Positions 19,830-29,157 of a DNA stretch of 64,000 bases are shown here, in pieces. Within the stretch, counting starts at the first letter, position 1. Each line of letters starts with the position of its first letter. This DNA is from Comamonas sp. JUb58. GTDB lineage: Bacteria > Pseudomonadota > Gammaproteobacteria > Burkholderiales > Burkholderiaceae_C. Under the pieces are notes generated by a model, which was not told where the DNA came from, ran no database searches, and saw only the letters and a program-made list of their open reading frames with translations. A program made the translations under genes and the position numbers. The stretch covers positions 1 through 64,000 of the forward strand of contig NZ_SOAL01000008.1 of assembly GCF_004364775.1 (NCBI RefSeq), given 5' to 3'.

Positions 19830-20345
19830 ATGACGCAGCAGCACTCTACAACCAGCACCATGGCTATCCCATCTCACGTTATGACTATGTGGTCCGCATT
19901 CTCTTTGGAGCAAGGCGGCATTCAAGATGAGAGATTCTACGAAGCCTTCGGCTTTGGTGACTCTCCGGCATTGGCCGATGAACTAGGGCAGCTCGTGCTG
20001 TCCGGCATCAAGCGCGCCACTGCCGGATCCGTCTGGTCCTACGAGTCATCTGGCAAAGGTGTGCCCAAGCCCGGTCACTTGAGCGTCGTAACCGACTCCA
20101 ATGACATCCCGCTGTGCATCATCGAGACGGTTCAAGTCGATATCGTGCCGTTTAGCGCTGTCACTGAGGAATTTGCAGCAACGGAGGGCGAGGGGGATGG
20201 CTCTCTGGCCTACTGGCGTAAAGTGCATGTCGAGTACTTCAGCAGAGAATGCGAAAGCACAGGTCGCTCGTTCGATGAAGACATGCTGCTGGCCTGCGAG
20301 CGATTCCGCGTGGTCTATCCTGAAGTGGGATGCAGCAAGGGCTGA
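19830..20345 (+). CDS. ASCH-domain protein
   Basis: A 171-residue protein of the ASCH/PUA-like fold, proposed to bind RNA or modified nucleotides. Diagnostic pieces are FGFGDSPALADELGQLVLSGIKRATAGSVW, then KPGHLSVVTD, CIIETVQVDIVPF, a long helix (GDGSLAYWRKVHVEYFSREC) and a final LACERFRVVYP strand. The real start may be one of the internal Met codons (19860 or later), since the family usually has a shorter N-terminus. It is a single gene. Confidence 0.85.
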   Translation: MTQQHSTTSTMAIPSHVMTMWSAFSLEQGGIQDERFYEAFGFGDSPALADELGQLVLSGIKRATAGSVWSYESSGKGVPKPGHLSVVTDSNDIPLCIIETVQVDIVPFSAVTEEFAATEGEGDGSLAYWRKVHVEYFSRECESTGRSFDEDMLLACERFRVVYPEVGCSKG

Positions 20346-20408
20346 CCCTTCCCTCAAAAATAAGCGCTGCCGACCCAAACATCCGCGCGTCCTGGCGCGG
20401 CCTGAAGC

Positions 20409-20900
20409 TCAGTCCTCGCCGGGACGCGGGTAGCCTGCTTCTGCCCAACGTTGCGCAGACGCTCGGCTGAGGCCATGGTCCGGCCTGACGCGAACCTTGG
20501 CCAACTCGTTGCCATCCTCTGCGGTGGCGGTGAGGGTCGCGGAGGGATTGTCCTCGTCGGGCTCAATATCGAGAGAGACGGTCACGCGCGATCCATTCAC
20601 CAAGATCTGGATGTCCTTGTGCAGTTGGGCCGCCAGGTGCTGCTCATGCCGCCGCATGACTTCGTGGGCAGTCTTGACGAGGGTGTTGAAGGCAGAAACG
20701 TCAAGCGGCTTGGGATTTTTCTTGTCGCGGCCCATCGTCCATGGCCCCACCAGGCTTGGCTCGGCCTGGCCGTCCTGGGTCATGGCAACGGCCCAGCCAT
20801 CGTCGTCTTCATTCTTGATGACGCGGGCCTCCCAGCCGTTATGGTGCCAAAGGCGGTCTTCGAAGACGGAGGCAGCTTCTTGTTGGAGCTCTTCGGACAT
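20409..20900 (-). CDS. Hypothetical acidic protein
   Basis: A 163-residue protein starting MSEELQQEAASVFED; a TTG 33 bases upstream is less likely. An N-terminal DGWAVAMTQDG strand segment precedes a helical middle (VKTAHEVMRRHEQHLAAQLHKD) and a beta-rich C-terminal part. There is no membrane segment or known motif. It is convergent with the ASCH gene. Confidence 0.65.
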   Translation of the reverse strand: MSEELQQEAASVFEDRLWHHNGWEARVIKNEDDDGWAVAMTQDGQAEPSLVGPWTMGRDKKNPKPLDVSAFNTLVKTAHEVMRRHEQHLAAQLHKDIQILVNGSRVTVSLDIEPDEDNPSATLTATAEDGNELAKVRVRPDHGLSRASAQRWAEAGYPRPGED

Positions 20901-21032
20901 TTTTTGGGCCTTTGTGAAAACTATCAAGGGCAAAATTTTACTGTCTATGCATACAGTTTTGCGTGTTTGGGTCTTTTCTGAATGGTGTCGGCTTCAGAAG
21001 AGACCATCGCGCCGGCACCTGCTGCCCCCATC

Positions 21033-21782
21033 TCACATCTGGCTCATGCCCCCATCCGCAATAATCTCCGTCCCCACAATAAACCCTGATTCCTTCGACA
21101 CCAGGTGCAGCACCGTCGCGGCGATTTCTTCTGGCGTGCCAAAGCGGCCCAGCGGAATCTGCGTCTGGATGCCGGCGGCCATGGCCTTGGCTTGGTCGGG
21201 GGCCAGGCCCAGCTTGCCGTAGAGCGGGGTGCTGACGGGGCCGGGGCTCACGACATTCACGCGCACGCCTTGGGGCAGCAGCTCGGCCGACAAGGTCTTG
21301 GCCAGGGAGATCAGCGCGGCCTTGCTGGCGGCGTAGACGCTGGAGTTGGGCATGCCGATGTGGGCGTTGATCGAGCCGTTCAGCACAATCGATCCGCCGC
21401 GCGTCATCAGCGCCGCCAGCCGTTGGATGAGGAAGTAGGGGCCTTTGACATTGGTGTCAAAGCTGCTGTCCCATAGTGCTTCGTCGATCTGCGGCAGCGG
21501 GCCGAACTTGGCCACGCCGGCGTTGATGAACACGCCATCGATCACGCCCATCTGCGTTTGCAACTCGGCCACCAGTGCGGCTTGGGCGGAGACGTCACCC
21601 GCTTCACTGACCAGGGCCAGCGCGTTGGGGCCCAGCTCGGCCTTGACGCGGGCCAGGCTGTCGGCATCGCGGCCGGTGATCGCTACCCGGGCGCCTTCAC
21701 GGGCAAAGGCGATGGCGGCTGCAGCGCCAATGCCACTGCTACCACCGGTGACCAAAATATTCTTTCCTTCAAAGCGGTTCAT
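21033..21782 (-). CDS. SDR-family oxidoreductase
   Basis: A 249-residue classical short-chain dehydrogenase. The NAD(P)-binding motif TGGSSGIG is at 12-19, NAG at 87-89, the catalytic Ser at about 137, Y150 and K154 in YAASK, and a PGPVSTPL loop. It is divergent from the LysR gene at 21918, 135 bases apart, which probably controls it. The substrate is unknown. Confidence 0.93.
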   Translation of the reverse strand: MNRFEGKNILVTGGSSGIGAAAAIAFAREGARVAITGRDADSLARVKAELGPNALALVSEAGDVSAQAALVAELQTQMGVIDGVFINAGVAKFGPLPQIDEALWDSSFDTNVKGPYFLIQRLAALMTRGGSIVLNGSINAHIGMPNSSVYAASKAALISLAKTLSAELLPQGVRVNVVSPGPVSTPLYGKLGLAPDQAKAMAAGIQTQIPLGRFGTPEEIAATVLHLVSKESGFIVGTEIIADGGMSQM

Positions 21783-21917
21783 GATGTTTCCTTCAGTTGT
21801 TTCGTTGATGTCTTGCTGGGTTATCAGCCCAGTTGTAGAGCCGATGAATGAAGTATCTGACGATGGATGGCGCGACAGACACCAGGATTTCGATGAACTT
21901 GTGCAAAAATATCGAAC

Positions 21918-22835
21918 ATGTTGAGTCTCGAAGATTTACAGCTACTCGAAGCGGTGCGCGCCACCGGCAGCCTGTCGCGCGCGGCCGAGCGTTTGGGCAA
22001 GGCTGCGTCCACCGTGTCCTATGCCGCACGCCAGCTGGAAGAGCGGCTGGATGCCCTGCTGTTTGACCGTGCGGGCTACCGCATCGCGCTCACGCCTGCC
22101 GGGCTGCTGCTGGTGGAGCAGGGCGCGCAGCTGCACGCCCAGGCGCGGCGGTTGACGGAGCGGGTCAAGCAGGTGGCGCGGGGTTGGGAGTCCGAGCTGC
22201 GCATCGTCACCGACGAGCTGGCCAATATCGAGGCACTGCTACCGCTGATCGCCGACTTTGATGCGCTGAACAGCGGCGTGCGCCTGCGCGTTGCCCATGA
22301 GGTGCTGGGCGGCACCTGGGAAGCCCTGCTGGACCAGCGCGCCGATCTGGTGGTGGCCGCCACGAACGAGCCGCCGGCCATGGCGCATTTGCAATGGTTT
22401 GAGCTGGCGCAGCTGGAGTGGGTGTTTGCCGTGTCGCCGCGCCACCCGCTGGCGCGCGATGCACAAGACGGGCAACCCCTGTCAGTGGAGGCCATCGCCG
22501 CGCACCGCTCTGTCGTCGTGGCCGATACATCGCGCCTGGCTGTTGCCCGCAGCTATGGCGTGCAGACACACCAAGAGCGCCTGGCCATGCCCAGCATGCG
22601 CGCCAAGATCGCTGCCCAGGCGGCTGGCCTGGGCGTTGGCTGGCTACCGCTGGAGAAGGTCCGCGATCACCTGGCCGATGGCAGCCTGGTGGCCCTGGCC
22701 ACGCAAGACCCGCGCGAACCCAATCTGCTGTTTGTCGGATGGCATTCGCACCGCGCAGGGCCTGCACTGCAGTGGTGGGTCGAGAAGCTGCGCGATCCGC
22801 GCCTGGTGCCGCCGCTGCTGCATATGAGCTTCTAA
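21918..22835 (+). CDS. LysR-family regulator of the adjacent SDR gene
   Basis: A 305-residue regulator starting MLSLEDLQLLEAVRATGSLSRAAERLGKAASTVSYAARQLEE, a typical HTH at 1-60. The effector domain follows. It is divergent from the SDR gene, the usual arrangement for a local LysR regulator. Confidence 0.93.
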   Translation: MLSLEDLQLLEAVRATGSLSRAAERLGKAASTVSYAARQLEERLDALLFDRAGYRIALTPAGLLLVEQGAQLHAQARRLTERVKQVARGWESELRIVTDELANIEALLPLIADFDALNSGVRLRVAHEVLGGTWEALLDQRADLVVAATNEPPAMAHLQWFELAQLEWVFAVSPRHPLARDAQDGQPLSVEAIAAHRSVVVADTSRLAVARSYGVQTHQERLAMPSMRAKIAAQAAGLGVGWLPLEKVRDHLADGSLVALATQDPREPNLLFVGWHSHRAGPALQWWVEKLRDPRLVPPLLHMSF

Positions 22836-22866
22836 GTGCATTCGTCCGCAGCGCCCCAAGCCAAGC

Positions 22867-24066
22867 TCAGCTCTTCTTACGCGCGGCACGTTTGCGCAAC
22901 CAGATCAACACCCCCGTCACGCTGAGCATCGCTACGCCCACGCCCGTCACGGTAATCAGCAGCTTGTAGGCCAGGCCGCCCATGCTAGCCATATGCAGGT
23001 TGCTGATCCAGGTGATCAAGGTGTCCGCGCCAGCAGTCCCAGTTGGAAACCAGGTGGCGACCAGGGCGCCGCTGTCGCCGTCCATAAACAAACGGGTGCT
23101 GCCGCCTTCTTCCTTGATGTCCAGGCTGCTGCGCACGTCGTAGCGGTACAGACCTAGTCGGGGGTCATAGGCGAAGGAGCTTTCTGCCAGCACTTGAAAC
23201 TGCTGTTGCTGGGCCAGTTGCTGCATGAGGCTGTGGGCCTGCGCGTGCGCGGCCTGCCAGCCCAGTGCGGGTAGCCACAGCGGCGTTTTGCGCCGGGGCA
23301 GTTCGGCGGTGCTGATTTGCTGTGAGCAGAAGGCCCGCAGGATCGGGTCATGCCACTGCGGGAGGTTGAGCGCAAAGCTGCTCCAGGCCAGCACGAAGAG
23401 CAGCGGCCACAGCCACAGGCCGCCCGCGCGGTGCAGGTCGAAGGTGGCACGCCAGCGGCTTTGCATGTCCAGCTTCCAGGCGCGTGCCCAGCGTCCCAGC
23501 CAAGGGCGTTTTGCATTCTTGGCGCTGGTGGGCAAGGTCAAGCAAAAGCCGATGACGCTATCGACCATCCAGAGCAGCGACACCAGGCCCAGCACCCAGG
23601 TGCCCACCGCACCGAGGGCCAGCGAATAGTGCAGCCGGTACAGAAAAGGCATCAGGTTGCGCCAGGTCTGCGTGATATCGCCCCAGCGCCGTTCGCCCAG
23701 GATCTGGCCGCTGCTGGGGTCGACGAAGACCTCGTCGTTCTCCAACGGCCCTTTACCCGGCCGCGGGCGCAGCAAGAACACCAGCGCATGGCCGGGCTCC
23801 TGTGCCAGCGGCACGCGCAGGGCCAGGGCATGGGGGTGCTGTGCCTGCACCATGTCACGCAGCGCCATGGGATCGATGGGCCGGGCGCTGGGGTCTGGGG
23901 TCGTGGTCCGCAGCCAGTGCGGGTTGATCGCCGCATCCAGCTCTTTGTTCCACACCAGCAGGCTGCCGGTCAGCCCGGCCATGACCAGGAAGGCCGCCAG
24001 GCTCAGGCCGGCAATCCGGTGGGCCACTACCAGCCAACCCCGCAGCGAGGCTTTGCGCTGTGGCAT
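22867..24066 (-). CDS. PepSY-domain inner-membrane protein (siderophore-iron reductase type)
   Basis: A 399-residue membrane protein with four main helices and an N-terminal LVVAHRIAGLSLAAFLVMAGLTGSLLVWNKELD segment typical of the PiuB/PepSY-associated family. Conserved histidines occur in the helices (AHR, YRLHYSLALG, DLHRAGG, NLHMASMGG) and may bind heme. Such proteins are thought to reduce ferric siderophores. The ATG at 24066 overlaps the receptor TGA by one base (TGATG); a GTG at 24069 would also work. It is the last gene of the iron-uptake operon. Confidence 0.88.
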   Translation of the reverse strand: MPQRKASLRGWLVVAHRIAGLSLAAFLVMAGLTGSLLVWNKELDAAINPHWLRTTTPDPSARPIDPMALRDMVQAQHPHALALRVPLAQEPGHALVFLLRPRPGKGPLENDEVFVDPSSGQILGERRWGDITQTWRNLMPFLYRLHYSLALGAVGTWVLGLVSLLWMVDSVIGFCLTLPTSAKNAKRPWLGRWARAWKLDMQSRWRATFDLHRAGGLWLWPLLFVLAWSSFALNLPQWHDPILRAFCSQQISTAELPRRKTPLWLPALGWQAAHAQAHSLMQQLAQQQQFQVLAESSFAYDPRLGLYRYDVRSSLDIKEEGGSTRLFMDGDSGALVATWFPTGTAGADTLITWISNLHMASMGGLAYKLLITVTGVGVAMLSVTGVLIWLRKRAARKKS

Positions 24067-26522
24067 CACCAGCGGTAGGTCAGGTTGGCGCTGGCCTGGC
24101 GCTCGTCACCGTAGTGGCAAATGGCGAACTCGCATTGGGTGAACTTCTTGTCCATCAGGTTGCTCACGTTGACGCTGAGATCCCAATGCGCGTCAAAGCG
24201 GTAGCCCAGCAGCGCATCAACCACGGTGTAGGCGGGCATGCCGGTGGCAATGCCTGATGCGCGGGTGCTGCCCTTGTAGCGTGCGCCTGCAGCCATGCGC
24301 AGCTGTGGCAAGCCCCAGGATACAAAGTTGTAGTCGGCCCAAAGAGCGGCCTGGTGGTAGGGCGTGTCTTCGCTGCGCTGGCCGATCTCGCTGGCGATGG
24401 TGCTGCGCGTGATCTTGGCATCGGTATAGGCATAGGAGGCGATCAGGCTGAGCGCCCGAGATACCTCGGTCTTGGCTTCAACCTCAAAGCCGCGTGAGCG
24501 GACCTGTCCCGTCTGGCGGTAGCTGTTCTCACCGGCATCGAACTTCAGCACGTTGTCTTGCACCAGCTCGTAGATGGCGGCGCTCAGCAGGGTACGGCTG
24601 CCCTCGGGCTGGTAGCGCAGGCCTGCTTCGTACTGCTTGCCCGTGGTGGGCCGGAAGCTCATGCCCGAGACTTCAGACACTGACACCGGGAAGAAGGATT
24701 CGCTGTAGCTCAGGTACGGTGCCAGCCCGTTGGGCGCCTTGTAGACGACTCCCATCCGCCAGGTGTTGGCGCCATCTTTTTGCTTGGCATTGCTGCCGTC
24801 GCGGTGCGCGGTCTGGTCCTGCTGTGCCCAGTCCCGGCGCAGGCCGGCCAGCACGGTCCAGCGGTCGTTCAGGCTGATCTGGTCTTGCAGGTAGACGCCG
24901 GCTTGCGTAGTCTTGCGGCGCGAGCCACGGTCAAGCGCCGGATCGCGGTTCACGTTGACGGGCTGGCCATAGTCGTAGCTGCTGAGGTTGATGGACGAGG
25001 TATTGGCGCGGAAGTTCTCCGAGTCATAGTCCATGCGGTAGAGGTCCAGGCCGACCAGCAGCTTGTGGTCGGCACCCAGCAGCGGGCGGTTGAACTCCAT
25101 GCGGGTGTCCGAGACCAGGCCCTTGGCATGCTCGCGCCGGTCGCTGTACTGGCGGCGCAGCACGCCGGTGGAGGCAGCCTCGGCAATGGCCGCCGCGCTG
25201 GTCTGGGCCTGCAGGTAGTTCCAGGTCACCTTGGATTCAAAGAAGCGCAGGCTGTGGTGCAGGCGGGTGTCTGTGTTCAGCGCATGGCTCAGCTCATAGC
25301 CCAAGGTAAACATCTCGCCCTTCATCTTGTCGTAGTCGGGCTCGCCAATGAAGTCGCCCCGGCCAATGAAATGGGGGCCCTGGCCCACGCCTTCCACCAG
25401 TTGGTAGGGCAAGGGGGCTGAGAAGCGCGTATTGGTCTTTTGGTAGAAGGACAGCAAGGTGAGCGTGGTGTCCGCACTGGGCCGCCAGGTGAGGGCGGGC
25501 GCAATGTAGAGCTTGTCGTCCGGGATGTAGCGGTTGGCGGTGCCGCTGTCGCGTCCCAGCATGGTCAGCCGGTAGTCCAGCGTGTCACTGCCGGCCACGG
25601 GGCCGCTGAAATCCGCCGTCAGCTGGCGGCGGTTGTGGTTGCCCAGCTGCAAGCCCAGCTCCCGGATGGGCTCGGACGTGGGGCGCTTGCTGACGGCATT
25701 GACCACGCCACCGGGCGACAACTGCCCGTAAAGCACCGATGCTGCTCCGCGCAACACCTCCACCCGTTCCAGGCCATAGGGCTCCTGGATGCCGTCGTAG
25801 GAGTTGCTTTGCAAACGCAGGCCATCGCGCATCGAGCCGCTGTTGGCGGACTCCACATCCATGCCACGGATGCGGAAACGGTCGGCCGTGCGGCTGAAGC
25901 TGGTGGGCTGGGTGGTTACGCCCGGGGTGTAGTTCAGTGCCTGCGACAAGGTCTCGGCCTGGCGGCTGCGCAGTTCGTCATTCGTGATGACCGACACCGA
26001 CTGCGGCGTATCGATGATGGCCGTGTCCGTCTTGCTGCCTGCCGTGGCGCGCCGCGCCACATAACCAGCCACGGGGCCGTTTGCACGTTCCGTGTCCATC
26101 GCAGCGGTCACGGTCACTGCCGGCAGGGTGTGCGCGTCCTGCGCCACCGGCGGCTGCGGGCGGACGGAGATGGTGCCTGGCCCGCTGCGCACGGACACCA
26201 GGCCACTGCCCGCCAGTGCGCGATCAATGGCCTGCTGCAGACTGAGGCCGCTGGGCACGGCGGGTGCGGTTTTGCCCTGCAGCAGCGCGGCATCGGCCCC
26301 AATGGCGATGCCCGTTTGCCGAGAGATGGCGTTGAGCGTCAGCGCCAGGGACTGCGCCGGCACGGCGGTCTGCAGGCGTTGCTCGCTACTCTGCGCCTGG
26401 GCCCAGGCGGCGGGCGCCATGCCAAACACGGTCAAGCTTACGGCAGCCGTCAGTGCGGCGAAGGCCAACGGGGATAGAGCAAAGGAACGCGCGCTGCGCG
26501 CTGCCAGAGAGGGTCGGGTCAT
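24066..26522 (-). CDS. TonB-dependent ferric siderophore receptor with signalling domain (FecA/FpvA type)
   Basis: An 818-residue outer-membrane receptor starting MTRPSLAARSARSF, with a signal peptide ending near AAWAQA. An STN signalling domain (about 50-110) is followed by a plug (TDTAIIDTPQSVSVITNDEL and GMDVESANSGSMRDG) and a 22-strand barrel. The barrel ends NLMDKKFTQCEFAICHYGDERQASANLTYRW, with the terminal aromatic. The STN domain implies that ligand binding is passed to the FecR/FecI pair upstream. It belongs to the siderophore class of receptors; the ligand is unknown. Confidence 0.94.
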   Translation of the reverse strand: MTRPSLAARSARSFALSPLAFAALTAAVSLTVFGMAPAAWAQAQSSEQRLQTAVPAQSLALTLNAISRQTGIAIGADAALLQGKTAPAVPSGLSLQQAIDRALAGSGLVSVRSGPGTISVRPQPPVAQDAHTLPAVTVTAAMDTERANGPVAGYVARRATAGSKTDTAIIDTPQSVSVITNDELRSRQAETLSQALNYTPGVTTQPTSFSRTADRFRIRGMDVESANSGSMRDGLRLQSNSYDGIQEPYGLERVEVLRGAASVLYGQLSPGGVVNAVSKRPTSEPIRELGLQLGNHNRRQLTADFSGPVAGSDTLDYRLTMLGRDSGTANRYIPDDKLYIAPALTWRPSADTTLTLLSFYQKTNTRFSAPLPYQLVEGVGQGPHFIGRGDFIGEPDYDKMKGEMFTLGYELSHALNTDTRLHHSLRFFESKVTWNYLQAQTSAAAIAEAASTGVLRRQYSDRREHAKGLVSDTRMEFNRPLLGADHKLLVGLDLYRMDYDSENFRANTSSINLSSYDYGQPVNVNRDPALDRGSRRKTTQAGVYLQDQISLNDRWTVLAGLRRDWAQQDQTAHRDGSNAKQKDGANTWRMGVVYKAPNGLAPYLSYSESFFPVSVSEVSGMSFRPTTGKQYEAGLRYQPEGSRTLLSAAIYELVQDNVLKFDAGENSYRQTGQVRSRGFEVEAKTEVSRALSLIASYAYTDAKITRSTIASEIGQRSEDTPYHQAALWADYNFVSWGLPQLRMAAGARYKGSTRASGIATGMPAYTVVDALLGYRFDAHWDLSVNVSNLMDKKFTQCEFAICHYGDERQASANLTYRW

Positions 26523-26638
26523 GAGAGGGTGCTTCCAGTGGAGGGTTTCCAGCAGAAGACCAACGAAGGGCTTCAACCCTGACAAAATTTCCAAAAAATA
26601 TTTGTAACTGCACCAAAGGGCGCTGCGCAAGGGCGCAG

Positions 26639-27634
26639 TCAGCGCAGCTCCACGCTCACATCACCCGCGCCATTGCGCAGCACGCGCACCGGCAGCATGT
26701 CCGGCAGGCCCGTCAAAAAGGCCTGGGGCTGGCGCAAAGGGAAGCTCCCCGACAGCCGCAATTGCCGCAGCTGCGGATGGCTGCCCAGCCGCAGCGGGCG
26801 CGCCAGGTAGTCGTTCCATTGGTCCAGCACCTGATCCAGCGGCGTGTTGTGGAACACCAGCCAGCCGCTGCGCCAGGCGCCTACGCTGTCGGCAGGCACC
26901 TGCAGGCGCGGTCCCAGGCCGCGCTGGTCGGCCGCAATCGCGTCACCGGCCGTCAGCGTGACCGGCGGCGCGGCCTGCATGTCCACGGCTGCACCGGGGA
27001 GCTCGGCAGGCCATACCGCAACCCGGCCTTCTGCCACTGCCACCCGCATTTGCTGCTCTCGTACGCTGACGCTGAAAACCGTTCCCAAAACGCGCACGCC
27101 ACCCCAATCGGTGGTGACGCTGAAGGGGCGGTCGGCATCCGGGGCCACGCGGAAGCGCATTTCACCGCGCAGCAGCTGCACCTCGCGGCGATCGCGGTAG
27201 ATGGCGATGCGCGTCTGCGTGTTCGGCGCAAGGCTGAGTTCCGAGCCATCGGGCAGGCTGAGGTCGCGCTGCTGCGCATGGGCGGTCTGCAACTCTTGTT
27301 CAAAAACGGGCTGCTGCCAGGCCCAGCGGCCACCACCCCAGAGCACGGCCGTCAATCCGCCCAGGCCCAACAGCCCCAAAGCATTGCGCCGCGCGCGCCG
27401 TGGGTCTTGACGCGAAGGAGGCGGCACATTGGCTTGCAGATGGCTGCCATCGGTGCTGGCCCAGAGGCGCTCGGCAGTCTCCAGTGCAGCCTGGCACTCG
27501 GGTGAGCCGGTACGCCAGTGCGCCGCCAGCTCCTGCTCGGCCGCCAGCGCTGCTTCGCTGTTGCCCTTGTGGATGCGGCCCACCAGCAGCAAGGCTGCTT
27601 CCACCAGTTTGCGAGGGGGTTCAGAAGATGCCAT
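26639..27634 (-). CDS. fecR: FecR-family anti-sigma regulator
   Basis: A 331-residue FecR protein. The cytoplasmic N-terminal DUF4880-like part (about 1-85) has the ELAAHWRTGSPECQAALETAERLW pattern. A single membrane helix lies near 90-108 (ALGLLGLGGLTAVLWGGGRW). The periplasmic FecR domain follows (LPDGSELSLAPNTQTRI, GEMRFRVAPDADRPFSVTT, VLGTVFSV). It would hold or activate the FecI sigma factor in response to the receptor. It starts 21 bases after fecI. Confidence 0.93.
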   Translation of the reverse strand: MASSEPPRKLVEAALLLVGRIHKGNSEAALAAEQELAAHWRTGSPECQAALETAERLWASTDGSHLQANVPPPSRQDPRRARRNALGLLGLGGLTAVLWGGGRWAWQQPVFEQELQTAHAQQRDLSLPDGSELSLAPNTQTRIAIYRDRREVQLLRGEMRFRVAPDADRPFSVTTDWGGVRVLGTVFSVSVREQQMRVAVAEGRVAVWPAELPGAAVDMQAAPPVTLTAGDAIAADQRGLGPRLQVPADSVGAWRSGWLVFHNTPLDQVLDQWNDYLARPLRLGSHPQLRQLRLSGSFPLRQPQAFLTGLPDMLPVRVLRNGAGDVSVELR

Positions 27635-27655
27635 GGTCTTGCAGTGCTTGCGTGT

Positions 27656-28132
27656 TCAGGCGCGAGAGGGCGCATACGCTGCGCAATCCAGGATGCCGCG
27701 CATGACATGCCTTTCAATATTGGTTTCGGTCATGCCCAGGTGCTCGCCGGCTTCCCGGTAGCTGTAGCCGTAGATGCGTACGAGGATGAACACATCGCGG
27801 CGTTTGCGCGGCATGGCTTCAAGCCGCTGCAAAAACAGGTTCAGCTGCTCACGGGCCATGGCCGTGCTTTCTGCCGAGGGCGCGCTGGTCGGTGCGACCA
27901 GGCTCAGTGCATCCAGCACGCGCTGCTCGGCCAGCCTGCGCGTTGCACCGCTGGCTGCCAGGTTGCGCGCCGTCTTGTAGAGCAGGGCGCGCGCATCCAG
28001 CACCGTTCCACCAGAACGCTGCATCGCATAGATACGGGTGTAGGCGCTTTGCACCAAGTCGGCGGCGACATCACCGTCACCTGCGCTGCGTGTGAAATAC
28101 CGCAGCAGTTCTCTGTAGTAGCGCTCGGGCAC
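27656..28132 (-). CDS. fecI: FecI-type ECF sigma factor
   Basis: A 158-residue ECF sigma factor starting MPERYYRELLRYFTR. Region 2 includes AADLVQSAYTRIYA. Region 4 is the HTH LEAMPRKRRDVFILVRIYGYSYREAGEHLGMTETNIERHVMRGI. It is the first gene of fecI-fecR-receptor-PepSY and would direct transcription of the receptor gene. No clear Fur box was found in front of it by eye. Confidence 0.94.
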   Translation of the reverse strand: MPERYYRELLRYFTRSAGDGDVAADLVQSAYTRIYAMQRSGGTVLDARALLYKTARNLAASGATRRLAEQRVLDALSLVAPTSAPSAESTAMAREQLNLFLQRLEAMPRKRRDVFILVRIYGYSYREAGEHLGMTETNIERHVMRGILDCAAYAPSRA

Positions 28133-28331
28133 GGATACACCTCAGCCGGAAGACAAGAAGAGAACTCCTGGCTTGGCTGAGACCGCCGGGGCGGATCTGT
28201 TGCTGGGGAGGAGAGAGCCGCGATTGTAACGGCTTTGTAAACGCTTGCTATTTAGCCCTGCGCGCTTGGGTGGAATGCCGGGCTTGCCCTGCGTTGGCTG
28301 GCAAAACGCTGGATTCTGAGGATCCAAGCCT

Positions 28332-28628
28332 TCAGGGTTCGCGCAGCATCTGGGCGTATTTTCTGTAGCCCCATACCGCTGCAACCACCACGCCAATGCC
28401 CATGCCCCAACCTACAGGTACACCCAAGCCAAAGATCAGCAGAAGCATCAAGCCAAGACAGACCAGTGCAATCCACAGCAAGGTGAAAAAATCAAAATGC
28501 GCGACCGCCATGGCGTCATCAGCGATGTCGCGCTCGGCATGGCCTCGCTTTTGGCGCTGGCGCCTGAACAACCATACATCGGCGAAGAACTCCGCAACGC
28601 CGGCGAGAAGATCGGTGACAAGGCTCAT
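28332..28628 (-). CDS. Small two-helix membrane protein
   Basis: A 98-residue protein with a hydrophilic N-terminal part (WLFRRQRQKRGHAERD) and two adjacent membrane helices (about 48-68 and 71-87, the latter GWGMGIGVVVAAVWGY). It sits alone between fecI and the amidase leader. Function unknown. Confidence 0.6.
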   Translation of the reverse strand: MSLVTDLLAGVAEFFADVWLFRRQRQKRGHAERDIADDAMAVAHFDFFTLLWIALVCLGLMLLLIFGLGVPVGWGMGIGVVVAAVWGYRKYAQMLREP

Positions 28629-28932
28629 GGTGGAAGAGATTCTGGGGATGGTGCCATCCGCAGATGGCTGGCCAACGGCTGCTGATCACGATCGCGAATG
28701 TAGCCGATCAACAAGAAGGCTGATTGATTCGAGGCGGGACGTTGCAAGCAGATGCGCCAAGGTTTTTTTCCCGGTTCGCATGGTGCTTGCCCATTTTCTC
28801 GCTGCGCGCCTCGCCAATTACCACCATCGCTCAACGGCTGCAACCGGTAGATGTTCTAGGCGGCCATCGCCACAATCGCTCTAACATGGTCTGGCGGCGG
28901 ACAAACGCCACGCAGATTTCGTTGCAGATATT
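28629..28932. other. Gene-free region upstream of the amidase leader
   Basis: About 300 bases without a supported gene. It must contain the amidase promoter. An 83-codon plus frame (28724-28975) has no recognisable motif and is not called. Confidence 0.4.
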
Positions 28933-28966
28933 GACATCAGCTGCCAAGGTTGCCAGCGCAGATGTC
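28933..28966 (+). promoter_or_regulatory. Candidate AmiR (ANTAR) recognition hairpin in the amiE leader
   Basis: GACATC (28933-28938) pairs with GATGTC (28961-28966), and GCTG (28940-28943) with CAGC (28954-28957). A C-G pair closes a six-base loop, AAGGTT, at 28946-28951. ANTAR regulators bind RNA hexaloops with A at position 1 and G at position 4, which this loop has. The helix is imperfect, and the usual second hexaloop hairpin was not clearly found. Confidence 0.45.
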
Positions 28967-28976
28967 CGGCAATAAA

Positions 28977-29018
28977 GCCCGAATCGACTCATTCCAGAGT
29001 CGGTTCGGGCTTTTTTTT
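28977..29018 (+). terminator. Leader attenuator terminator upstream of amiE
   Basis: A 14-bp stem with one T-G wobble (28977-28990 with 28997-29010), the loop ATTCCA and eight T. It lies about 140 bases before the amiE start, with no gene in front of it that needs ending. In the Pseudomonas ami system AmiR prevents termination at such a leader terminator when amide is present. AmiR is encoded at the end of this operon. Confidence 0.8.
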
Positions 29019-29157
29019 GTCCGCTTTCGCATTCCCGTTTTTCGGACCAGGCCTTTGGTTCGCTGGCGGAGCTTTGCCTACGCTGCTCTGAAACCCCTGC
29101 GCGGCGGCTGCCAGCCGGACAGGTCGCACTTTTTTCTACTTAACTTGGAGCACAGCC

